In this document: one piece after another, positions 17,683 through 26,281 of the stretch
How positions within the stretch are numbered: position 1 is the first letter of the stretch
Layout: each line of letters starts with the position of its first letter
Assembly: GCA_049840475.1 (NCBI GenBank)
Contig: JASGKX010000001.1
Span: 62,001-126,000, forward strand
DNA from: JBGVSA01 sp049840475
GTDB lineage: Bacteria > Pseudomonadota > Gammaproteobacteria > Burkholderiales > Rhodocyclaceae
DNA length: 64,000 nt
Direction of reading: 5' to 3'
The notes under the pieces: generated by a model
Told to the model about the DNA's origin: nothing
Databases searched by the model: none
What the model saw: only the letters and a program-made list of their open reading frames with translations
Made by a program: the position numbers and the translations under genes

Positions 17683-17711
17683 TTGACACACCTTGGGCGG
17701 CGACGCATCTT
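17683..17711 (+). promoter_or_regulatory. Candidate sigma-70 promoter of the efflux pair
   Basis: A consensus -35 TTGACA (17683-17688) is followed after 17 bases by CATCTT (17706-17711), a moderate -10 match. It is 116 bases before the outer-membrane factor gene and beyond the dcd terminator. Confidence 0.4.
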
Positions 17712-17826
17712 TCAGCCTGCCGTCCGAGGGGATGGAACCTCTGCGCGATATCGGGCCCCTAAGGCCCAGGGTAGTCGGCATACCCCGCGCAGCACACCCA
17801 ATCCCCGCAGGAAAAGAGGATCAAGA

Positions 17827-19314
17827 ATGTTCAGCCGTACCGCGCCGGCGGCCCGCCTCAGCGCGCTCTGTATTGCCCTCCTGTTGGTCGGATGCACGAC
17901 CGTAGGCCCCAACTACCGCACGCCGCAGCTCTCCGGCAAAGACGTGCCGGCGAACTGGACTTCGCCCGCTGCCAGCAACGACAAAACGCAGCCTGCCCCC
18001 ACCGCCTGGTGGACCGAACTGACCGACCCGGCGCTCGATCAACTCATCGACACGGCCTTCCAGTACAGCCCGACACTGGAAGCGGCCATGGCCCGGCTCA
18101 ATGAATCGCGTGCGTATCACACGCAAGCCAACGCGGCGGCCGGCCCCAGTTCGGACGCCAGCGCTGGCGGCGCACGCACCGATGCAAGCAAGACATCCGG
18201 CCCGACCAACAGCGGCTGGTTCTCGCTTGACTCATCGTGGGAGGTGGATTTGTTCGGTGCCGTCTCGCGCGGCAAAGAAGGCGCCGCCGCCCGCGAAGAA
18301 GCGCGTCTTGCGACGCTGGCAGACGCGCGGGTGAGCCTCGCGGCCGACGTGGCCGACGCCTACCTCAGCTATCGAGCCTGCCAGTCCGACCTGGCACTGA
18401 GCGAACAGGACGTGGATTCGCGGGAAGCCACCCGCAAGCTGACCGCCGAAAGCGTGGCCGCAGGTTTCACCGCCCCGTACCAGGCGATTCGCAGCACCGC
18501 CTCGGTCGCCGAAGCGCGCACCGGGCTGGCCAGCACCCGCGCCCAGTGCCAGCAACTCGAAAACCTCATCACCCGGCTCACAGGCATGGCGCGGCCGGAA
18601 CTCGCCCGCCTGCTTGCGATTTCGCCGACCGGTCTGGATCGCCTGCCCGAGCCACGTCATTTTGACGTCAACATTCCGGCCCAAGCCGTCATGCAGCGCC
18701 CCGACGTGCGCGCGGCCGAGCGCACGCTGGCGGCAGCGTCGGCGGACATTGGGCTGGCAGAGGCGGATCGCTACCCACGTTTGTCGCTAAGCGGTTCGCT
18801 CGGCTATTCAGTCGCGGGCGGTAGCGGCGGCGGAGGTCTATCGCTGGGCACATGGTCCTTCGGCCCGTCACTCAGCCTGCCTATCTTCGACGGTGGTCGT
18901 CGCGAAGCCGCCGTCAAAGCGGCCCAGGCACGCTACGACGAGGCACTGGCCGACTACAAGGCCAAGGCGCGCGGTGCCATCCAGGACGTGGAAAATGCGC
19001 TTACCCGCTATGCCGCCGCACACGAACGCGCCGAAAACGCACGACTGGCCGCCAGCCAGTACCAGCAGTATTTCGTATCGGTGGAACATCGCTACCGCGA
19101 AGGCGCCACCAACCTGCTCGAACTGGAGGACGCACGCCGCGTGATGCTAAGCGCCCGGCAGACGCTGCTCGGCGTGCAGAAAGAACGCCTCCAGGCCTGG
19201 ATCACCCTCAATCGCGCCACCGGGGGCGGTGCCCAGTATGAGCCGGATACACTTCACGCCCAGCCCGCGCCGACACCCGGCACCGCGACTCACGCCAACG
19301 CACACACCTCATGA
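17827..19314 (+). CDS. Outer-membrane efflux factor lipoprotein, NodT/OprM family
   Basis: TolC-like channel of tripartite efflux pumps. The lipoprotein signal ends LLLVGC, followed by the family start TTVGPNYRTP; two OEP repeats follow, with LIDTAFQYSPTLEAAMARLNESRA in the first and ERTLAAASADIGLAEADRYPRLSLSG in the second. It has 495 residues. ATG 17827 has AGAGGA upstream and places the signal peptide correctly. It overlaps the adaptor gene by four bases (ATGA). No RND permease gene lies next to the pair. Confidence 0.92.
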   Translation: MFSRTAPAARLSALCIALLLVGCTTVGPNYRTPQLSGKDVPANWTSPAASNDKTQPAPTAWWTELTDPALDQLIDTAFQYSPTLEAAMARLNESRAYHTQANAAAGPSSDASAGGARTDASKTSGPTNSGWFSLDSSWEVDLFGAVSRGKEGAAAREEARLATLADARVSLAADVADAYLSYRACQSDLALSEQDVDSREATRKLTAESVAAGFTAPYQAIRSTASVAEARTGLASTRAQCQQLENLITRLTGMARPELARLLAISPTGLDRLPEPRHFDVNIPAQAVMQRPDVRAAERTLAAASADIGLAEADRYPRLSLSGSLGYSVAGGSGGGGLSLGTWSFGPSLSLPIFDGGRREAAVKAAQARYDEALADYKAKARGAIQDVENALTRYAAAHERAENARLAASQYQQYFVSVEHRYREGATNLLELEDARRVMLSARQTLLGVQKERLQAWITLNRATGGGAQYEPDTLHAQPAPTPGTATHANAHTS

Positions 19315-20504
19315 CACCCGCATCGTTCGCCTCTTCCTCAAACGCGCCACGCGGCACGCCCCGCCGGCTGCGCCTCGTGAGCGCGTTACTGCTCGTCGCC
19401 GCGGCAGGCTTCACCCAGGCCGGGCCCACGGTCGCCCAGGCGCCCGCCCCGACAAGCAGTGCGCCGGTTGCCGCGCCCGAGCCGCCGAAACCGCTGACCG
19501 TCAGCCTGATCCAGCCGCGCACCGAGACGTGGCCGGAGCGCCTCGAAGTGCAAGGCGACGTCATGCCGTGGCAGGAGATCCACATCAACGCCGAAATCGG
19601 CGGCCTGCGACTGACGAGCATGCAAGTCAGCGTTGGGGATTTCGTGCGCAAGGGACAAGTGCTGGCTTTGCTGGATACAGCCAGCGTCGAAGCCGAATTG
19701 GACACCGTCAACGCCCAACTCGTCGAAGCCGAAGCGGCGCAAGCCCAGTCCGAAGCCACGCTCGGCCGTGCCAAGCGTTTGGTAGCCTCTGGCGGAGTCA
19801 GCCAGCAAGAGCTGGCCGAGTACGAAACCCAGAAGCAGACCGCCACCGCCCGCCTCGCCGCTGCCCGTGCACGCCTCAAGGCGCAGCAACTCAAGCTGGA
19901 CGCAGCCCGCCTACTCGCACCAGATGACGGACTCATCTCGTCGAGCAGCATCGGCGAAGGTGACATCGTGCGGGCGGGAACAGAGCTGTTCCGTCTGATC
20001 CGGCAAGGGCGCCTCGAATGGCGGGCCGAAGTGCCGGGTGAAGTTCTGCTGAAGCTGGAGCCTGGCCAGGAGGTCATCATCAGCAGCCCGCTGGGCGATG
20101 AGGTCAAGGGCCGCGTGCGGCTCCTCTCGCCCACGATCGATCTGCGTACCCGCGCGGGGCTGGCCTATGTCAACCTGCCCACGCAGTCACGCTTCAAAGC
20201 CGGGCTGCGTGTGACCGGCAAGCTTGTCACGCAGCGCAAGGCCTTGGTCCTGCCGGCACCAGCCATCCAGCACAGCGACGGCGGCGAACGTGTATTCACT
20301 GTCAACGCCGCCAACACACTGCGAGCGGTGAAGGTCGAGACGGGGCGCACGCAGGGCGACAAGGTGGAAATCACGACTGTGCTCGATCCGCGAGCCCGCG
20401 TCGTTGCCCGCGATGTGGGTGCGCTCAAGGCGGGTATCGCCGTGCAGGAAGCCGTCGCCAACGACACCAAGACGCAGGACATCGCCAACACGACGCGCCC
20501 TTGA
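19311..20504 (+). CDS. RND-type periplasmic adaptor (membrane fusion protein)
   Basis: HlyD/AcrA-like adaptor of 397 residues. A signal peptide (about 1-43) is followed by a Pro/Ala linker, a split lipoyl domain (VQGDVMPWQEIHINAEIGGLRLTSMQVSVGDFVRKGQVLALLD), a coiled-coil hairpin (about 125-190), ARLLAPDDGLISSSSIGEGDIV and a beta-barrel domain. It is translationally coupled to the channel gene. Such pairs normally end with the inner-membrane pump; here a terminator and an unrelated minus-strand gene follow at once. The substrate cannot be inferred. Confidence 0.9.
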   Translation: MTPASFASSSNAPRGTPRRLRLVSALLLVAAAGFTQAGPTVAQAPAPTSSAPVAAPEPPKPLTVSLIQPRTETWPERLEVQGDVMPWQEIHINAEIGGLRLTSMQVSVGDFVRKGQVLALLDTASVEAELDTVNAQLVEAEAAQAQSEATLGRAKRLVASGGVSQQELAEYETQKQTATARLAAARARLKAQQLKLDAARLLAPDDGLISSSSIGEGDIVRAGTELFRLIRQGRLEWRAEVPGEVLLKLEPGQEVIISSPLGDEVKGRVRLLSPTIDLRTRAGLAYVNLPTQSRFKAGLRVTGKLVTQRKALVLPAPAIQHSDGGERVFTVNAANTLRAVKVETGRTQGDKVEITTVLDPRARVVARDVGALKAGIAVQEAVANDTKTQDIANTTRP

Positions 20505-20549
20505 AACATGCGCGGCCACAAGCCGCGAATTTTGCGGAACACAGCATGG

Positions 20550-20587
20550 AAAAGCCCTGGCGAAGCGCTCTTCGGCAGGGCTTTTTT
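20550..20587. terminator. Terminator after the efflux pair
   Basis: AAAAGCCCTG/CAGGGCTTTT stem (20550-20559 and 20576-20585) followed by more T. It lies between the adaptor gene and the convergent acetyltransferase gene. Confidence 0.85.
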
Positions 20588-20604
20588 GTTGTTGCGCCGT
20601 TGGC

Positions 20605-21054
20605 TCAAACCCGGTCTTGGCCGACCTCGCACAAATGCAGCAGCGGAAACGCTTGCCCTTGGGCGTCGGTAGACGAGCGCCCCGCGATGCTGAACCCATG
20701 CGCAAGATAGAAAGCAGCGGCGCGCGGATTCTGTTCGTTCACATCCACCTGCAGCGGCCCCTTGAGCTTTCTTGCGTGGTCCAGCATCAGCGTGCCGCCG
20801 CCCTGCCCGAACGATGACGGCGCGATGAACAAGGCCTCTACCTTGTTGCCGTCCAGCCCCATGAATCCAATCGGCACCGTCCCGTCAGAACACAGCACCC
20901 AGATCTCGAGATTTGGCAAAGCCATGTCGCGCACGATGGGCAAGAGAGACTGGATGTCTTGCTCGGATAGAAAGTCGTGAGACGCGCGGACAGATTGCTG
21001 CCAGATGTCCAGAAGAACCAAGTGGTCATGCTGCTGGGCGGGACGAATCTGCAT
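20605..21054 (-). CDS. GNAT-family N-acetyltransferase, YjaB-like
   Basis: 149 residues with the GNAT fold: MQIRPAQQHDHLVLLDIWQQSVRASHDFL at the start, VEALFIAPSSFGQGGG (acetyl-CoA pyrophosphate loop, here GQGGG rather than the usual Q/RxxGxG/A) and VNEQNPRAAAFYLAHGF. The SVRASHDFL and VNEQN segments match my memory of Escherichia coli YjaB. Acceptor unknown. No clear ribosome site at ATG 21054. Confidence 0.82.
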   Translation of the reverse strand: MQIRPAQQHDHLVLLDIWQQSVRASHDFLSEQDIQSLLPIVRDMALPNLEIWVLCSDGTVPIGFMGLDGNKVEALFIAPSSFGQGGGTLMLDHARKLKGPLQVDVNEQNPRAAAFYLAHGFSIAGRSSTDAQGQAFPLLHLCEVGQDRV

Positions 21055-21174
21055 GGCGTGTGCGTGACGCGGGAAAGCACCGTGTATAGCACACCACCCA
21101 GTCGAAGGCGCCTCGTACCAGCTTCAGCCGAGGCGCCTTCGATTCGCTTTGAAGGATGTCAGCACATGGAACAC

Positions 21175-21654
21175 TCAACCCCGCCGGGCGGCTTCGATAG
21201 TTGCAATGTCGATCTTCCGCATCGGCATCATCGCGTCGAACACGCGCTTGGCTGCAGCGCGATCGGGGTCGGCAATGGCCTCCATGAGCACTCGCGGGGT
21301 GATCTGCCACGACAGACCCCATTTGTCCTTGCACCAGCCGCATTCACTTTCTTGGCCGCCATTGCCGACGATGGCATTCCACAAACGGTCGGTTTCCGCC
21401 TGATCTTCCGTCAACACCTGGAATGAAAATGCTTCGCTGTGCTTGAACTCCGGACCACCATTGAGCCCCAAGCAAGGAATGCCGATCACGGTGAACTCAA
21501 CTACCAGGACATCGCCCTCCTTGCCTGCGGGATAGTCGCCGGGCGCGCGGGTGACGGCTTTGACCGCGCTATCCGGAAAAGTCTTGGCGTAGAACTCGGC
21601 GGCCTCCAGCGCGGTGCCGTCATACCACAGGCAAATCGTGTTCTTGCTGATCAC
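21175..21654 (-). CDS. VOC/glyoxalase-fold protein (PhnB-like)
   Basis: About 159 residues with the PhnB/'3-demethylubiquinone methyltransferase' pattern: NTICLWYDGTALEAAEFYAKTFPDSAV, CLGLNGGPEFKHSEAFSFQV, a CGWCKDKWGLSWQITP segment and the terminal DAMMPMRKIDIATIEAA. These small vicinal-oxygen-chelate proteins have diverse or unknown substrates. I chose GTG 21654, which has GGGGAG 6 bases upstream and begins right before the conserved domain; a longer frame to 21810 has no support. Confidence 0.84.
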   Translation of the reverse strand: MISKNTICLWYDGTALEAAEFYAKTFPDSAVKAVTRAPGDYPAGKEGDVLVVEFTVIGIPCLGLNGGPEFKHSEAFSFQVLTEDQAETDRLWNAIVGNGGQESECGWCKDKWGLSWQITPRVLMEAIADPDRAAAKRVFDAMMPMRKIDIATIEAARRG

Positions 21655-21826
21655 ATTCGTCTCCCCATCGATGACTGATACACGCGGGTCGCCATGCAGC
21701 CCTTCCGCCAGCAAGCGACGTTCCCCGATGCGAGTCCGTCGTGCCGCGCTTGCCCCGTCAAACGATAGTAGACCGCGTAGCTGTCGGCTCAGTCTTACAG
21801 CCTTGGCCACAGAGTTCTAACGCCGA

Positions 21827-22693
21827 TCATTCCGCCTTTCTTGCCGCGCGACGTTCCCGGCGGCGGCGCAGAACACGCGCCAACAACCACACCACCGGCA
21901 CCACGATCACCAGCCACGGCACAACCGCAGCGACAAAAATGATCAGCGACCCGACGCTGCTCAGAAAGACCTCTGCCACGTTGTTCCACGCCTCGCGCAG
22001 CGGAGAGACTTTGCCAGCATCGATGAAACGGCCGCGCGCGACGAACTGAAGGGAGACTTCGGTCTTGTCGGTTTCAGCCGCCAGCGCTTTGCGCACGCCG
22101 GCCAGCGAATCGATCTGCGATTGGGTTTCGGCGAGCTGACGCTCGACTTCAAGAACATCCTTGAGCGGACCTGCGCGGTTCTGCAGCATGGCGCGCAGGC
22201 GGTCACGGAGTTCGGTCATGTTGCGCATGCGCGCCTCAACGTCGACAACCTCGGCGGTCTTGTCCTCGCTCGTCATGGTAGAGGCCACGACCGCACCACT
22301 CTGCTCGGTGGCGCGCAGAAACTCATCGAGCTTGTCGGGCGCGATGCGCACTCTCAGCAAGCCCTGTGGCGAAGCGCCGTCGCGCCCGCGCGTGAATGAG
22401 CCCTCAAGAATGTCGCATTGCAGTTCACGACAGCGCGCGGAAACACTCTTCCAGCTTTGTTCCAGTGCATCGGGATCGTTCTCGACCGTCAGCGCGTATT
22501 TCAGTGCGATGTAACGGCGGGCCGGCGTTTCACTCCGCGCATCGCTGGCCGTCCTAGTGCCTGCCAATGCAGCCTCGGCCACTACCGGCGCCGGCATGGC
22601 GGGCGCTTCGTGGCGCTGCCCGCAAGCGGTCAGCGCGCTCAGCACAAGGGCGAGGCACAGGCTGCGATGCCCGCAGCGGAAAAGGAATGTCAT
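21827..22693 (-). CDS. DUF4349-domain lipoprotein
   Basis: A lipobox (LTAC) follows a signal peptide. Then come a DUF4349-like body (YALTVENDPDALEQSW, LRVRIAPDKLDEFL), a predicted coiled coil (about residues 165-215, with the VLEVERQLAETQSQIDSL pattern), a C-terminal membrane helix (about 250-275) and an Arg-rich tail. Function is unknown; such proteins are thought to sit in the envelope. ATG 22693 is chosen for GAGGGG about 7 bases upstream and the signal peptide. It has 288 residues and diverges from the decarboxylase gene. Confidence 0.83.
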   Translation of the reverse strand: MTFLFRCGHRSLCLALVLSALTACGQRHEAPAMPAPVVAEAALAGTRTASDARSETPARRYIALKYALTVENDPDALEQSWKSVSARCRELQCDILEGSFTRGRDGASPQGLLRVRIAPDKLDEFLRATEQSGAVVASTMTSEDKTAEVVDVEARMRNMTELRDRLRAMLQNRAGPLKDVLEVERQLAETQSQIDSLAGVRKALAAETDKTEVSLQFVARGRFIDAGKVSPLREAWNNVAEVFLSSVGSLIIFVAAVVPWLVIVVPVVWLLARVLRRRRERRAARKAE

Positions 22694-22919
22694 GTGGAAT
22701 CCCCTCGATTCTCGATACGGAAAACTCCAACCTGCGCTCGCGGCGGGCAAGCCGCACGAGTGCGCCGATGGAGGCCGTCTGACTATATCGAGGAGCCGGT
22801 GACGCCAGGCCGGCCGCCGTCAATCGGGGCGCGGGCCAGCCTGGGCGCGGTTGAGCCGGATGCAACAAAAATCAAACGCGCACGGCCCGGTGTGTGCGCT
22901 ATCATGCGCGCTTCCTGCG

Positions 22920-22949
22920 GCGGCCCCTGTTGGCCGCGTTTTTCTTTTG
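22920..22949 (+). promoter_or_regulatory. Terminator-like hairpin in the decarboxylase leader, candidate attenuator
   Basis: GCGGCC (22920-22925) and GGCCGC (22932-22937) with a CCTGTT loop are followed by GTTTTTCTTTTG. This intrinsic-terminator pattern lies upstream of the decarboxylase start at 22981. A TATCAT box at 22900-22905 could be the -10, which would put the hairpin at the very start of the transcript. Confidence 0.45.
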
Positions 22950-22980
22950 TCTTGCCATTTGCGATTCGAGGCGAGCCGAC

Positions 22981-25230
22981 ATGCGTTTTCACTTCCCCAT
23001 TTTCATCATCGACGAGGACTTCCGCTCGGAAAACGCCAGCGGATTCGGCATTCGGGCGCTGGCCAAAGCGATCGAAGACGAAGGCATGGAAGTCCTGGGC
23101 GTCACCAGCTACGGCGACCTGTCCTCTTTCGCCCAGCAGCAGTCACGCGCGTCGTGTTTCATCCTGTCGATCGACGATGAAGAGTTCACCTCCGACCAGG
23201 CCGAATCCACCATCGCCGAGTTGCGCGCCTTCGTGGAAGAGATCCGCTTCCGTAACGCCGAGATTCCCATCTTCCTGTATGGCGAGACACGCACTTCGCG
23301 CCACATCCCCAACGATGTGCTGCGCGAGCTGCATGGCTTCATCCACATGTTCGAGGACACGCCGGAATTCATCGCGCGCTACGTCGTGCGCGAAGCCAAG
23401 GCATACCTCGATTCGCTGCCGCCGCCGTTCTTTCGCGCGCTCACGCATTACGCATCCGACGGTTCGTACTCATGGCACTGCCCGGGGCACTCGGGCGGCG
23501 TGGCTTTCCTGAAGAGCCCGGTGGGCCACATGTTCCACCAGTTCTTTGGTGAGAACATGCTGCGTGCCGACGTCTGCAACGCGGTCGATGAACTCGGTCA
23601 GTTGCTGGACCACACCGGCCCGGTGGCAGCCAGCGAGCGCAACGCCGCACGCATCTTCCATTCAGACCACCTGTTCTTCGTCACCAACGGCACGTCCACG
23701 TCCAACAAGATCGTGTGGCACTCGACGGTGGCACCGGGCGACATCGTGGTGGTCAACCGCAACTGCCACAAGTCGATCCTGCACGCGATCATCATGACGG
23801 GCGCGATCCCGGTCTTCCTGATGCCCACGCGCAACCACTACGGCATCATCGGGCCGATCCCGAAGAGCGAGTTCAAGTGGGAGAACATCCAGAAGAAGAT
23901 CGCCAAGAACCCGTTCGCCACCGACAAGAACGCCAAGCCGCGCGTGCTCACCATCACGCAGAGCACGTATGACGGCGTGGTGTACAACGTCGAAGAGATC
24001 AAGGAAGAACTCGACGGCAAGATCGACACGCTGCACTTCGACGAAGCCTGGTTGCCGCACGCCGCCTTCCACGATTTCTACGGCGACTACCACGCCATTG
24101 GCGAAGGCCGTCCGCGCTGCAAGGAATCGATGGTGTTCGCCACGCAATCCACCCACAAGCTGCTGGCCGGCCTGTCGCAGGCATCGCAGATCCTTGTGCA
24201 GGATTCGGAGACGCGTCACCTCGACATGCACGCCTTCAACGAGGCGTACCTGATGCACACCTCCACCAGCCCGCAGTACGCCATCATCGCTTCGTGCGAC
24301 GTAGCGGCCGCGATGATGGAGTCGCCCGGAGGCACCGCGCTGGTCGAAGAGTCGATCCAGGAGGCCATGGAATTCCGCCGTGCCATGCGCAAGGTGGATG
24401 AAGAATGGGGCGCCGACTGGTGGTTCAAGGTGTGGGGCCCGGACTATCTTGCCGAAGACGGCATGGGCACGCGTGAGCACTGGACGCTCAAGGCCAACGA
24501 ACGCTGGCATGGTTTCGGCAATCTAGCCGAAGGCTTCAATGTGCTCGATCCAATCAAGGCCACGATCATCACCCCGGGGCTGGACGTCGATGGCGACTTC
24601 GATGACAGCGGCATTCCCGCCGGTATCCTCACCAAGTATCTGGCCGAGCATGGCATCGTGGTCGAGAAGACCGGCCTGTATTCGTTCTTCATCATGTTCA
24701 CGATCGGCATCACCAAGGGCCGCTGGAACACGCTGGTGACCGAGCTGCAACAGTTCAAGGACGACTACGACAAGAACCAACCGCTGTGGCGCATCATGCC
24801 GGAGTTCGTTGCCAAGTATCCGCGTTATGAACGCATCGGTCTGCGCGAGCTGTGCCAGCAGATCCATGACGTCTACAAGCAGCACGACGTGGCCCGTCTG
24901 ACCACCGAGATGTACCTGTCGGACATGGTCCCGGCCATGCGTCCGGCCGACGCATGGAGCCGCATGGCGCACCGCCAGATCGAACGTGTTTCGATCGACG
25001 AACTGGAAGGCCGCATCACGGCGATGCTGGTGACGCCGTACCCACCGGGCATTCCGCTGCTCATCCCGGGCGAGTGCTTCAACAAGACGATCGTCGACTA
25101 CCTGAAGTTCGCGCGCACGTTCAATGAACGCTTCCCTGGCTTCGAGACCGACATCCATGGCCTGGTGAAGGAAGTGCGCGACGATGGCACTGTGCGATAT
25201 GGCGTGGATTGCGTGGTCGACAAGGCCTAG
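22981..25230 (+). CDS. Inducible-type Orn/Lys/Arg decarboxylase
   Basis: Large PLP-dependent class-I decarboxylase (749 residues). An N-terminal flavodoxin-like wing domain (about 1-130) comes first. The catalytic domain has STHKLLAGLSQAS with the PLP Lys at residue 393, HFDEAWLPHAAF (the PLP-pyridine Asp) and GHSGGVAF; a C-terminal domain carries PYPPGIPLLIPGE. The family includes AdiA, LdcC/CadA and SpeC/SpeF, and I cannot fix the substrate by eye. The protein makes agmatine, cadaverine or putrescine for acid resistance or polyamine supply. No antiporter gene is adjacent. ATG 22981 begins right at the wing domain. Confidence 0.92.
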   Translation: MRFHFPIFIIDEDFRSENASGFGIRALAKAIEDEGMEVLGVTSYGDLSSFAQQQSRASCFILSIDDEEFTSDQAESTIAELRAFVEEIRFRNAEIPIFLYGETRTSRHIPNDVLRELHGFIHMFEDTPEFIARYVVREAKAYLDSLPPPFFRALTHYASDGSYSWHCPGHSGGVAFLKSPVGHMFHQFFGENMLRADVCNAVDELGQLLDHTGPVAASERNAARIFHSDHLFFVTNGTSTSNKIVWHSTVAPGDIVVVNRNCHKSILHAIIMTGAIPVFLMPTRNHYGIIGPIPKSEFKWENIQKKIAKNPFATDKNAKPRVLTITQSTYDGVVYNVEEIKEELDGKIDTLHFDEAWLPHAAFHDFYGDYHAIGEGRPRCKESMVFATQSTHKLLAGLSQASQILVQDSETRHLDMHAFNEAYLMHTSTSPQYAIIASCDVAAAMMESPGGTALVEESIQEAMEFRRAMRKVDEEWGADWWFKVWGPDYLAEDGMGTREHWTLKANERWHGFGNLAEGFNVLDPIKATIITPGLDVDGDFDDSGIPAGILTKYLAEHGIVVEKTGLYSFFIMFTIGITKGRWNTLVTELQQFKDDYDKNQPLWRIMPEFVAKYPRYERIGLRELCQQIHDVYKQHDVARLTTEMYLSDMVPAMRPADAWSRMAHRQIERVSIDELEGRITAMLVTPYPPGIPLLIPGECFNKTIVDYLKFARTFNERFPGFETDIHGLVKEVRDDGTVRYGVDCVVDKA

Positions 25231-25250
25231 TGATTTTCGCCCGCCAGCAC

Positions 25251-25284
25251 AAAAAAACGCGGCCCCCCGGGCCGCGTTTTTTTT
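25251..25284. terminator. Terminator after the decarboxylase gene
   Basis: AAAAAAACGCGGCCC with its complement (25251-25265 and 25269-25283), loop CCC, followed by T. Bidirectional between convergent genes. Confidence 0.92.
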
Positions 25285-25307
25285 GGAATGCTGAACTGAC
25301 GCAATCG

Positions 25308-26132
25308 TCACGAGTGCGTATAGCCCAGCGCGCGCGAAATCTGCGACGCCGCGTCCGATACGCGCGCCGTCAATGTCGCCACGCGTGCCTTGTCGATATC
25401 GAGTACGGTTCCGACCGCACTGACTGCAGCCACCACAGTGCCACTGACATCGAACACCGGCGCTGCCACGCAGCGAATATTCACGATGTCTTCCTGATCA
25501 TCGTAGGCCCATCCATTCTCGCGAACCCGTGCGAGATGCTTGCGGAACTCACCGGCTGAAGTGATGGTGTTCGGGCACTTCGCCTCCCACGTGCACTGCG
25601 CCAGCTTGGCCGTCAGTTCGTCTTCGCCCAGCCACGCCAGCAGCACCTTGCCCAGGGACGAACTGTGCAACGAGAGCCGCTTGCCCACCCACGTGTTAAC
25701 GTGAATACGCGGGTTGCCTTCGATTTTCAGCAGGTAAACGGCGTCGCCCCCTTCCATGACACCCAAGTGGCAAGTGAGCTGAACGTCGTTTGCCAGCGCA
25801 TCGAGGATCGGGAGAGCGGATTGTTCGATCCGCCGCTGCCCCGCCGCGATGGTGCCCAACTCCAACAACCGCAGCCCCAATAGATAAGTGCGGTCGGGCT
25901 GTTGCTGGAGCGCGCCGAGCTGGCACAGCGTGGTCACCAGATGATGGCAACTGCTGTTGGGCATTCCCAGTCGCGCGCGTATTGCAGCAAAGCCCAGACC
26001 AGGTTCGCGCGACACAAGGTCGAGAATGGCGAACCCCTTGCTCAACGCCGGAGCGACGGACTTCTCCTCTTGTGTGGCGGGTGCAGCAACCGCAGTAGCT
26101 CCTTGTGCCATGTCCCCCTCGTTTCTTTTCAT
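25308..26132 (-). CDS. IclR-family transcriptional regulator of the pectin-oligosaccharide locus
   Basis: Winged helix-turn-helix (about residues 30-90: ALSKGFAILDLV, LGMPNSSCHHLVTTL) followed by the IclR effector domain (LTCHLGVMEGGDAVYLLKIEG, LSLHSSSLGKVLLAWL, IRCVAAPVFDVSGTVVAAVSAVG). It has 274 residues from ATG 26132 (AAAGGA 6 bases upstream); GTG 26159 and ATG 26111 are alternatives. It is divergent from the lyase-ABC-hydrolase operon, and the gap holds palindromic repeats resembling IclR-type operators, so it probably represses that operon. Dickeya KdgR, which controls pectin genes, belongs to the same family. Confidence 0.88.
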   Translation of the reverse strand: MKRNEGDMAQGATAVAAPATQEEKSVAPALSKGFAILDLVSREPGLGFAAIRARLGMPNSSCHHLVTTLCQLGALQQQPDRTYLLGLRLLELGTIAAGQRRIEQSALPILDALANDVQLTCHLGVMEGGDAVYLLKIEGNPRIHVNTWVGKRLSLHSSSLGKVLLAWLGEDELTAKLAQCTWEAKCPNTITSAGEFRKHLARVRENGWAYDDQEDIVNIRCVAAPVFDVSGTVVAAVSAVGTVLDIDKARVATLTARVSDAASQISRALGYTHS

Positions 26133-26224
26133 GATTTGTCCTTTCCCTGTGTGTACCACCCCGATGGCATAACCGCCTCATTGGTAGGGGTAAACAGCAG
26201 TCTGTCTCTCTTGCGTTCCACCAC

Positions 26225-26264
26225 TATACTTTCCTCATACGGAAATGCAATTCCATATATGGAA
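26225..26264 (+). promoter_or_regulatory. Promoter/operator of the oligosaccharide operon
   Basis: A TATACT box (26225-26230) is followed by three regularly spaced GGAA/TTCC half-sites: GGAAATGCAATTCC (26241-26254) shares its right half with the perfect 14-base palindrome TTCCATATATGGAA (26251-26264). IclR-type operators are often related TGGAAA/TTTCCA-like dyads. The site lies between the candidate -10 and the lyase ATG at 26282, suiting repression. Confidence 0.6.
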
Positions 26265-26281
26265 ATAAGGAGACGCAAGGC

